From Lentinula raphanica (taxonomy: Eukaryota > Basidiomycota > Agaricomycetes > Agaricales > Omphalotaceae), in assembly GCA_027919835.1 (NCBI GenBank), contig JANVFP010000009.1, positions 186,001 to 250,000 of the forward strand: 64,000 nucleotides of DNA, written 5' to 3'. The notes under the pieces were generated by a model. The model ran no database searches, was not told the origin of the DNA, and saw only the letters and a program-made list of their open reading frames with translations. The position numbers were made by a program, and so were the translations under genes. Numbering within the stretch: position 1 is the stretch's first letter; each line of letters starts with the position of its first letter. Below are positions 47,325-57,033 of the stretch, in pieces.

Positions 47325-48693
47325 ATGTTTCTTGGAGCCATCTCTCTTGTACTCATTGGTGCTACCTTTGTTTCTGCCCAAGACCCCGATAACCCACCAC
47401 AGATCTGGGAGAAGCTCAAAGACAATTGGCCACAGGAACAGTACGAAGGATGGTTGTACATGAAAGTGCAAGAAAACAATGACAACCATGTTTGTGTTCC
47501 TCTGTTCCCTTCTGTAAATGCATACCGCTCATCTTTCTAAAATTCTCTGTCAATCAGCGAGAATGGCTTTACCAACCAAAGAAATGTCCCGGTTACGACC
47601 AGAACGAACTTCGTTTCTACGGTCAGTACTTAACTTTTATTATTCTCACTTATTGCGCATTTAATTGAGTCCCACGACATGAATACAGGGGAAAAAGGTA
47701 CAAGCGCAATTCAAAAGCTCACGCTGGGTGGCCGAAGAGACGTACAATTCCCAGGCAAGCACAGCGTAGGTGTGTTCGATGTGGTGGAGCCAGTCCCGAA
47801 GAGGTTACGCGACGAGGACAACGAGCATGTCCTCAAGGTGGTCGCTATTTCTGATAAGAGCGCTTCGTGCGAGCCTTATGCCCTGGAACAGTTCGGTGTT
47901 TGGCATCGAACCGGAATCAGGCATGGACAACTTCCAAACGGCACAGAAGTTGAGTTTGGAGGAATCTATCTGAGGACAGAGCCCGGGAAGGATATAAGAG
48001 CGGACGAGAAATGGGATAAGGCCTCCTCGGAACAAAGGCTAGCGTATCTCAAAGAAGTTCAAGGTGAAGTACGAGGCATCGTATATGATCATGCTTTTGG
48101 CAGCAAGGAGCGACCTACTACAAATAAAGCCAAACTCGTTCCATGGTTAGCACTTTCCTTGTCACCATTCAACAATTTGGCTCACATACATCGTACTGTC
48201 ATACATGATCGATATCCTTCACAGTGATTTCGGCCCGGGAAACGTTTTACTCGAAACGGACGTCCGAGAGGAGACGGAGGAGGGGAAGACGGAGGTGGTG
48301 ATCTTTCCTTTGAAGACGACCCTCATTGATTTTGGAAAGACCGGATTGAAGAGAAGTAGCAAGAAACCAGCAAAGAGTGACTTCGTAAGTCTTCAAATCA
48401 AGCATGAATGTTTTGGGTGATTCAGATCATCTTTGGGAGTACAGAAAGCGTGGTTCAACCGCCGATTCAAACTGTTATGGGGCTACCAATATGCGCAGGC
48501 TGGTGATCCTAAGTCAGTCTACAATGAATTCGCTAAGTGGTACATCGAGGAGTGGCAGAAGCCGGTACAACGGCTAGCCATTGAGGCTGGTCCAAGCGGG
48601 GAGGCTGGGGGGGAGACGGGGGAGGCAGATTCAGAACAGAAGAAGCAGAAGAAGAAGAAGAGAGATCCCAAGGGGAAGGGAAAACGCCACTAA
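47325..48693 (+). CDS. Secreted protein-kinase-like protein, cluster member C (364 aa)
   Basis: Five exons (47325-47489, 47558-47621, 47689-48145, 48225-48384, 48445-48693) match the joins of A and B. A signal peptide MFLGAISLVLIGATFVSAQ starts it. REWLYQPKKCPGYDQNE carries the first conserved Cys. The core shows HVLKVVAISDKSASCEPYAL, EQFGVWHRTGI, FGGIYLRTEPG, CDFGPGNVLLE and IDFGKTGLK. In the catalytic loop the His found after the Asp in A and B is Gly. After FAKWYIEEW there is a Gly/Glu segment and a strongly basic end (KKQKKKKRDPKGKGKRH) resembling a nuclear or nucleolar targeting signal. A secreted protein with such a tail is unusual. The family and role are unknown. Confidence 0.8.
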
Positions 48694-49102
48694 ACGGATT
48701 AAGCTAGCGGTTTCATGATGGGGCAGCAGAGGCAGAGCTGCATGTCCTCTCGGTGTCTCTTCAAACGAAATACTGTGCATCCTCCGTCCACATTTCCTAT
48801 TTCTCATTTCAGATCGTGCATACCACTGATGGATATTATTCCTATATGATTCATTGACCTCGAACCTCCCTTATTTATTGCACCTAGTAGACACTCACAA
48901 CTCATTTAGACAGATTATTTATATACTTATACTCAACCGGGTCATCAATTGTACCATCTCCTCGGACTACTCAGCATTCGGCGAGGTCGTAAGTTCAAAT
49001 CTTTTTCAGTTCTACATACAGGAAGCTTAACACTCAGCCATGATAAGTTCAACTAAGTTACAATCGCCAAAACTGTTCGGAAATACAGCGCGAAGATCAC
49101 CA
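48694..49102. other. Convergent 3' region, no gene
   Basis: This lies between the end of kinase-like gene C and the end of the decarboxylase-like gene. No gene is seen. Confidence 0.5.
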
Positions 49103-49739
49103 TCAAAAGAATGGATCCGCTTCAGTGCGGGCTTTCAAGTCTCCTGGACCTTCAGTGATCTCGACGATCCGAGCATACACCTTGTATGGGATCCGATGAA
49201 CGGGCTTGTTGTCGAAATCACCGAGTTTCCGCCAATGGTCCAACGTCTCTGGGTCCCACTTGTCGCCACGGAAGACTTCCCAGTTTCGGTAATGACCAGG
49301 AGAAAAGGAAAGAAAACCGGTGATAGTCTTCTCCTTGAGGTTCATGCAGAGAGACACGCTAGTTCCCACTTCTGTTTCGAGAGATTGTCAAGGTTGAGCG
49401 ATGGCGATCGGGTAAGAGTAGGTATTGAATTGGACTGACCTTCGATCCAGGATACCAAGTAAATTTCATCCTCGTCGGACAGTTTCTGATAAAAGGCCTT
49501 CTGGTATGCAGAGCGCCCTTTGAAAGGACCTCCGTGCATCTTGTACACGATAGTGTCCTCCGCTGAACAAGCGAACCGCAGAGATGGTTAACAAGACTTC
49601 AGTACACTTATGAATTACGAGGGAGCTCACATTGGCACCATGCCTCGTATCGAGCTTTGTACCCTTCCAGGTTATCAAACTCGTAGACGAAGTGCTTGTT
49701 GATGAGGGGATTGTTCGACGCGGTCAAGAAGGTTGGCAT
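49103..49739 (-). CDS. Phenolic-acid-decarboxylase-like protein (calycin fold)
   Basis: Three exons. The start MPTFLTASNNPLINKHFVYE was chosen as the first ATG. The protein then reads FDNLEGYKARYEAWCQ, after an intron EDTIVYKMHGGPFKGR, DEIYLVSWIEG, and after another intron GTSVSLCMNLKEKTITGFLS, HYRNWEVFRGD, KPVHRIPYKVYARIVEITEG. This is the plan of the bacterial and fungal phenolic acid decarboxylases (PadC type), which turn p-coumaric and ferulic acid into vinyl phenols. In the bacterial enzymes two tyrosines near the N-terminus, one Arg and one Glu are needed. Here the YxY-like site reads VYEF, the Arg-containing strand reads YKMHGG, and the Glu (SWIE) is kept. It may therefore have a changed substrate or reaction. 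Confidence 0.75.
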
Positions 49740-52531
49740 CTTAGCTCCTATTGTGCATGATCAGTATCCCTCCAAGAGGTGTCCAAGATGGATACCGACC
49801 TTGGTGTGATTGAGGTGGTAGAGTAGCTAGAGAGTCGAGTGAACCCAGAAAGCAGAAAGCAGATGAGCTTGAGGAATAACCTGCGAGATTTTCCAGTACT
49901 TATACTCATGCAGAGACAAAATTTCTCCAAGTCAGGCTCGTACTTGGGCGACTGATCACGCCCGATATCGTGACCCAACAGAAGAGCGTAAGGTTCTTGA
50001 ACCCAGGTAAGTACGAGCGGGGGGTGCCTATCAAGTCTATGAATACCAGTGATTGTGGGTACATGGAAGTTCACCTATTTCGGTTGACCGATAGGCTGGC
50101 CTACTTCAAATTCGGCATTGGAAATGACTCCTTTATTGGTTTTCTGTTCTAATTTTCTGTCAGAGGCTCTTTCGTTGTATCGTGGTGAGTACATGGAAAT
50201 TGACCGATTTCGAATGTCCGACAGGTTGGCCTACTTCAATTTCGGCATATCAGCGCCCGTCTTGTGGAAATAATTACACAGTCGGTTTTCCATTGTGGTA
50301 GTGTTTCTGGTGTATACCAGGGAGTCTCTCCATAGTCTACACCTCTGCTGCATGGAGGCGGGCTCGTCGCAATCCGAGTGTGTCCTCAAATCTACCAATA
50401 AAAGATCCAAAATCCTGTAGGGACCCGTAGTTAGTTCTCGCAAGTCTGAGTCTAGACCAATTTAACTGGCCTTTGGAAGGTCGGAGTAGAGTGTCGCTTG
50501 GAAAAATTCCATATGAGAAGTCAAGAGAAGGAAAGGAGGATATGCTATCGTGTGCTGCAATATTTGCAATTGAGACAGAAAAAAAACACAGACTCAGGTA
50601 TGCTGAGTAGGTGCACAGAACACCATAAAGTCTGTCAACGCGTACGGTAGCTGCATTCAAGCCCAGTGAGAGATGAGAACAAGTGTGAACTCTAGACTCG
50701 GCAACGAAAGAGCTATTCTCATGCGAAGACGAACCTTGATTTGTGTGTCCACGGTGGCTATTTTGCTGCGGCGTTCAAGGAGGAAAACTATTATGGAAGA
50801 AGATAGTAGGAGGCCTAGAACAGACGCTGAGTGGGGTTTAGTATACGAGAAGCGAGCAGGTTAACAAGGGGGATATTAAACCTATTACTAACAACCCCGA
50901 CATAGCATGAGGTTTCCGTACGTTCCGTATCATCATGGTAGAGCATGATTCTGTAGATGGACAAAGGTTTGAAGTTACCGGTGGGGAGCTCTTTGTGTTC
51001 TCTCTAAGTACGATCATTGAGCGGCCGTAAAATTCGCCCCGGCTTCAGAATCAGAGCTTCAGAGCTAACCTTTGATTCTGTAGTTCTGCTTAGAAATTCC
51101 AAGACAAACTGGGCACACCCATGACATGGTCCTCGCTAGGCACCTCCCAGTAGCATGATTAAATCAGGCGAGAGGAGTTTGAGCTCCCAAACGCAGGTCT
51201 ATGGCTCTAGATAGACTCAGAGATTTGGGTTATTTACAGCGAGGAGGAGTTTAAGCTCCCAAATGCGGGGCCTATGAGGGTCCGTGCCGTTAGATCGATA
51301 TGTTCAGGACGTGAAACTGACCGAAGAGAGAAAGCCTTGCTGCGGTTACCACTAGGGGTTATGATCCGCGCAAAGGGCACGCTCCAAAGTTGAGCCAAGA
51401 CGACTCAATTTTACGGCAAACGGGAAAAAAATTTGTTGAGACACAAAACGCATGAAAAATGTACCTAACCGGCGTGTCGTATAAATCAGGTGGATAGCAG
51501 CATAGCAGCAAAAGCGTACCGCGTCAATATTGAAAGCAGAGGACTGTAGTATTCGTGACAGCCAGATTGGACGTAGAGGCGTGTCACTGTCTGAGAGATA
51601 TTCCAGAATATTCGTTACTACAGTACCGTTTGTAGTAGAAGTACATCGATTCGGATGAGATCATGAGGAAAAGCCGCGGACAGGCCCAGGAGCTGTCGGA
51701 AGTCGTCACTATGTGGTGGCAGAAATTACTGTTCAGCGAAACAACGCACATATCTGAAAGGCAGTTTCCGAAACGACCAATTGCAAGTTTTTGACTCTCT
51801 CGAAATTCGTCTTCCTTACCGGAGCTCGGAGACCGGAAGTTTGCAGCGGTTTCCTTCCCTGAGGAAGTTTCGAAGAGCTGGTATATCAATTATTAGCAGT
51901 GCAAGTTTCACTTTGGCAGTGTGAGAGAAGGTGAGAGATGACGATGTACCATGGGTCCAATGAACGTAAAGGATGTATATGTACCGCAGATCCTACCAGG
52001 GTCCATGTGGTACCTCGGAATGTTCAAATGTTGAAGCTTGAAGGTCGATGATGAGCAGATAGAGCAGTGGAAGTGGAGAGAAATAATGTCTAGGTGACTA
52101 CGACGTTAGCATGATGGAGCTGGAATAATAGTACGAGGCTAAAAAGCGGAGCGTCAACTTTTGAAGACTCATGTCTGCAGCACAGCCACGCCGACATCGG
52201 CAAGTCGGCAACCTTCTGGCCATCAATCTTGATATTCTCCGATGATTGACTTAGGGGTGCATTCCTTGCGCTTGTACAGCGTTTCGCCTGCGAAGTTTAC
52301 AGCTTTCCTCATGACCAGAGAGAATATCAACAGCTTCCTATGTTCTACTAATCCACAAAATCTTGTGTAGCTGGAAGCAAAAGGGTATGCCGAGTAAACG
52401 AAGCCTCTTACAAATTTGGAAACTTCTTCGCCCTTAGACATCTCGCCTTTTTCTTTCCTGCCCTCTCGTCATCTTCCACCACTCACTTTTGTAGCCAACG
52501 CTCTTAGGCTCATTGTCTAGCTCTCTCAACG
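49740..52531. other. Long intergenic region with short direct repeats
   Basis: No supportable gene. Two imperfect repeats are seen. One is a pair of about 64-bp units 130 bases apart (50055-50118 and 50185-50248, sharing GTACATGGAA and GGCCTACTTCAA). The other is a 26-bp pair (51172-51197 and 51244-51269, sharing GAGGAGTTT and AGCTCCCAAA). A 101-codon minus frame at 51584-51889 has no recognisable content. The last few hundred bases are the promoter of the zinc-finger gene. Confidence 0.5.
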
Positions 52532-54337
52532 ATGGCGTCGACTGAGATGTTGAAGGTGACGCCAGATACTGCGATGTCGTCTTCGTGGTCAGGCGAGTCG
52601 TTGTCAAAGTGGATCTCGCTCTCGAACCACGGCGAGGAACACACGTCTAGCTCAGCTGGACCTGGCACTGAAGACCAAGCTGTGACCTCGCTTCATGATG
52701 ACCAAAGTCATTCTGTGCAATCAGCGCATTATCCATCGACGCATTACTCTTATAGTCATCCTGAACTCAATCCAACAGGCTATCAACTCACCTTACCGGC
52801 AATCCAACCATCGCCTTTGTCCGAAGGTACAATCTCGCCTACTTCGCAATCTGAAGTCTATACTTCGTCTTCCTCGTCTGCAAATATCACATCCTCTATC
52901 AATGGCCACAACGGTGTTGTTCCCATGTCCTGGAACCACGCTGTGCCTGGACCTGGGCTTCCTGACGAGCTCAGCTCGCCGAGAGGAAACCCTCTGTATC
53001 TTCCATACTCACATCCTGATGCTAGCCCCAGTTCACCGTTCTTGTCTGCCGTTCACTCGCCCGCTTCTGGAAGTCCGGGAACGCATATGATCACTTTATT
53101 ACCCCCAGCTCATTCTCTTCCCGCTCATACAGAAAGACCTCCGCTGCCGCAGGAGCACTACGTCAACTTGTCAGACGTTGCTGGTGATACAGCTTCTACA
53201 CCTCAGATTCATGGCTATCATCCTCATCATCATCATCACAACGACAGTGACAACATTGTGTATGGAACTTTGCAGGATGGTTCTCGATTTGAAAATAAGC
53301 GAGCTCGAGAAGAGGATTATCCAGAAGATCATATCGTTCCCAACAAGCGTTCTCGTGGTCGTCCTCGTAAGAACTCCATTCATATGTCGAACTCGAACAC
53401 TTCATTCAGCTCCGGAAATCGCTCGAGTGGAGATGGAACTGAAGACATGGGAGGCGATGGGGACAGCGATGCCTATGTTCCCTCGCGCTCTACGTCTCCT
53501 CGTGCTCGCGGTAGGCGAAGCACCAAGCGTGTCTCGGATAGCTCATACGAATCTTCCGGAGGCGAGCACTACCAGGATGGCACGTTCTCTTTGTATTAAC
53601 AGTCTTATTCTGACTGACGTACCTTTCGTTCCAGGTGTCAGTCAGTTCGACTATTCCTATGAAGGGAACGTCTCCAACATTTCCAAGAAATCGAGAGGAA
53701 GGAAGGTCCCAGTAGATCAAGGGACTATCGCCGACGTCTATGCATATGTCGGCGGCGGCGGTCCTTCTGATTCTAGCGTCCCTGGGTTCGATCTCAACTC
53801 TCCGAGTCTTTACACGCTTCCCGATACTTCGACCTCCGCTTACTCCCTTCGCCCACTTCACGGGTCAGGCGATCTATCTCAACACGACGGGCAACCAACC
53901 CACTTTGATTACGCCGCTCAGCCGTCCATGCACGATCCTGAAAACGGAGTCGAATACACAGCGCCGAGGCACGGTCGACCTCCTGCTCGGGGACGTGGAC
54001 GATATGCGCATGCCTCAGATGTCCGGGTGGTCAACGGAGGGATTAAGAAGTCGAGCGGGGATCGGAGGTATGTGTGTACGGCTCCTGGGTGCGGGAAATG
54101 TTTTGTGAGAGGGGAGCATTTGAAGAGACATGTGAGGAGTTTGCATTCGGCGGAGAAACGTGAGTGCTCCTTGTTTTTTTCTCCCGATTCCTTCTGGTTA
54201 TATCTCATTGTGTAACCCGGTTCTGATCACTGTTCTCTTTCGTTGATTCGACAGCGCATAAATGTCTCCATCCTGGATGCAACAAGTCATTCAGCAGGAG
54301 GGACAATCTCGGACAACATGCTCGTGTGCATCTGTAA
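52532..54337 (+). CDS. C2H2 zinc-finger transcription factor, Msn2/Msn4-type fingers
   Basis: Three exons (52532-53579, 53635-54159, 54255-54337) give 551 residues. The long N-terminal part is disordered and rich in Ser, Pro and His, with a PHHHHHND stretch and basic patches (KRSRGRPRK, RARGRRSTKR) that look like AT-hook or nuclear-import elements. Two C2H2 fingers end the protein: YVCTAPGCGKCFVRGEHLKR-HVRSLH and, across an intron, HKCLHPGCNKSFSRRDNLGQ-HARVH. The EHLKRHVRSLH and SRRDNLGQH helices are those of yeast Msn2/Msn4/Com2, which bind stress-response elements (AGGGG). Nuclear, DNA binding. The first intron has to start with GC rather than GT (GATG|GCACGT). The target genes are not known. 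Confidence 0.88.
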
Positions 54338-55498
54338 ACTCACTGGGGAATGACTGCATCGCGATGCTTGGTGTAAAAACCCAAGGCTTTTACTATCACG
54401 GACGAGTCATCATCGCGAACCTTGTTCGGACCCACGAACTCATGATAGATACTACATACATACTTCATCACTGGTTATCTGGAATTTCTCGTCGCTCATT
54501 CGAATGTTACTTGTACACTATTATTCATGATTTCTCAGATTCTATGTCCTCTGTACTATATCTTGGTTATCTTTTCTCCAACGCCAGCCAACGTTGGGTT
54601 CATCGCTATTTAAATTTTACTCCAGGCTATCTATCTCTAGTGTAACACTCCTTTCTCTTATTGCGCTACACCTCTACAATACTCAAATGATCCTTTTGAT
54701 TCAAGTGACTTGGTCTACGCGTGCGGGAGTCTGCCTTCTTTGTTTCATTCTTGAGAAAGGATTACAAGACCAACAGGCGACAGAGACCTGGTTCAAACTT
54801 CGCAGACGGTAAACCCAGCCTCTTCGGCAACTCGGCAAAGGGATCGTGGGATTCTTTCGAAAGTGAGCGTTTCTTGGGCCACCTGGAGGCTGGTAACCGT
54901 ACTCGTTAACGTTCAATCTCGAGCACTTGGTGACTTATCGTACTTCGCCTGGAATCAACACTAAACGTGCTCAATCAGTTGGTGCAACGTATCATTCTTT
55001 CTCAGGTCATGATTTTCAGCCACGAATTTCTCCGAACTATCCAGCGATGATGTTCAAGACTTCAATTTCAAAAAATTGTGTTAATTCGCTCACTCGAAGC
55101 AATCGTCACTGCACTGCCATGCAGATTCCCAGACTCCTCAATTCTGGTACGGACGCCACCCGACGACACCCAGATCACCTTCGTTCAAAACGGTTTCGAC
55201 CATATATCTTCGCTGAGGGTGAATCCTGATATGTCTCTTGAACGGGACTCCAGGTCAAACTTCGAACTTGGTCGATCGCAAAAAAGCTCAGAGGTCTTTC
55301 CGTAGGAGTTTCCGTATAGATATCTACCTGATAGATCTGATGGCCTGTTCTGCACGCGGTTGAAAAGTATATACCAAACATGAAACAAGCTCAATGCGCG
55401 TAAAGGGTCATCCATGCGTAGGTAAGAGTCATACTCATGTATATCCGCTGAACTCTTTTTTCAACGATATTCCCCCTCTGCAGGTCACCACCACAGTA
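54338..55498. other. Intergenic region before the Harbinger element
   Basis: No supportable gene. It contains the 3' untranslated region of the zinc-finger gene and short unassigned frames. Confidence 0.4.
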
Positions 55499-55546
55499 GG
55501 GCTGCTCAATTCTTAGATCAGTTCGTTTCGAGGGATCAGTTCATTT
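55499..55546 (+). repeat. Left terminal inverted repeat of the Harbinger element
   Basis: 48 bases, identical by eye to the reverse complement of 58636-58683. It contains an internal GATCAGTTC repeated twice (GATCAGTTCGTTTC and GATCAGTTCATTT), which may be the binding unit of the transposon proteins. Confidence 0.93.
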
Positions 55547-55681
55547 GACAACCGCAGACAATCACTTAAGCGCCCATCGCCCGACGGAACCTCACCACTA
55601 GTGTACTGAGCTTTTGCGTAAAAATTTACACTTTATTTCTACCATTTTGTGAGCTTGTGAAGCTGTGAACCCTCAGAGGCT

Positions 55682-56957
55682 ATGGTAGGTGCTTATTTAG
55701 TGAGTTTCAGACAGATTTTTTGAGGTATTTCTCAGGCAGGCTTCCTGGACTTATTGGATGCTGCCGCAGCTCTTGAGCAACAGACGACACGAGCTCCTCT
55801 TGAAAATACACAGCCAGTCAACCCAGCCACGCGTTCTGAGACCCACCAACCACTTGGACAGCCTGCTGCGCCTCTTAAACGTCCTGCATCGCCAACGCCG
55901 ATGCCTTCTGTACGGCCTCAACCAAAAAAGAAGGCAAAAGCTTCCGCGAGGGGTGAAATGGGCACTGGTCATTGGAAACCTCAGGAGAAAACCCAGCTAT
56001 TTGGATTTATTCTTGGGCCTGAAAGTGACAGTACTTTCGAGAAATTTCAAGTTCACCCAAAAGCTGTTTATAAACTGGTGTGTGTAACTACGAGCTTCAC
56101 TGTATCTTCTCTCTCAAGCTTCTGTTCAGGCCGCAGCCTTTGTGAAGACACGAGATCACAATGCCTGTGAAGGTATTTTCACCCGCTCCATGAAGATATA
56201 CAGGGGTATCCGGGCACTGGAAAAGTTCACTGGCGGTGGTGGTGATGGCGACGAAGATGATGAAAATGAGGTCTTCCAAAGAAAGTGTAAACGTGCATTA
56301 GAAGCGGGAGAATCAGATGTCGAAGGTTTGACTTTTGCCAAAGTCAAGGAATGGAGAGACAATGGATGGTATCAGCTCTTCGATGATCGGTATGAGTTTT
56401 ACGCTTTTCAAATCTTCTCCACTCATGACTCTTGATTTAGGTATGGGAAGAATCCGAAAACAGAACGTACACTAAATATCAATTCCGGGACACCTATCTC
56501 ACCCCTCAGACTAGAAGACTTCCGTTCGTCGAAACCAATCCCATCCCGATTGAGTCCTCCAGTTGATTTATCAGCTGCCAATGGCAACGACATTCTTGTA
56601 ACTCCTCGCAAGGCCTCTAACTTCATTGATCTCACCGACGAAGCTGACCTCGAACCTAAAGTCAAATTGGAACGCATCAGTACTCCCACCAACAACACTA
56701 GCACCTCGAAACCAGCTAGCACATCCCGCGCTGCTCGTGTACGTGGTCAGAACCAGGAGCACATGTCATCAATTGCCACATACCTGACGAACAGAGTATC
56801 ACTTGATGAAAAGAAGGTTGGACTGCAGGAGATGCAAGTCAAGCTACAGCAAGAGAAGGAGCAGGTGGAGCGTGCAAAAGCATTGCTGGGTCAACCTGAC
56901 CTTTCGCCGAGCAAGCGGAGGAAGCTTCAAAACTTTATACTTTCTACTATAATCTAG
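55682..56957 (+). CDS. Harbinger accessory Myb/SANT-like DNA-binding protein
   Basis: The second protein of PIF/Harbinger elements, which binds element DNA and helps bring in the transposase. The first exon is just ATG (55682-55684), followed by a 51-nt intron; the next exon then reads AGFLDLLDAAAALEQQ. A Pro/Lys-rich linker with a KKKAKA basic patch leads to a Trp-containing SANT-like part, GTGHWKPQEKTQLFGFIL, TFEKFQVHPKAVYKLAAAFV, DHNACEGIFTRSMKIYRGI and VKEWRDNGWYQLFDDRYG. A disordered stretch follows, then a coiled coil near the end (VSLDEKKVGLQEMQVKLQQE). All four joins keep the frame, and the final residues are FILSTII. It converges with the transposase gene, 76 bases apart. Confidence 0.8.
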
Positions 56958-57033
56958 CCTTGACTTTCTAACAGATTCTCTAATATCACACGTAGTTGAG
57001 CTTCTCATAATGCACTTCATCTTTGTGTGCTAA

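Noticed and set aside
43647..48693. FunK1-type or ordinary protein kinases
   Set aside because: No glycine-rich loop, HRD or APE motif is visible, and the proteins carry signal peptides; only the Lys/Glu, Asp...Asn and DFG framework fits, so they were called kinase-like only.
53178..54215. 345-codon plus-strand frame read as a separate gene
   Set aside because: Its first part is the wrong frame of the zinc-finger gene's first exon; only the part after 53635 is coding, as exon 2 of that gene.
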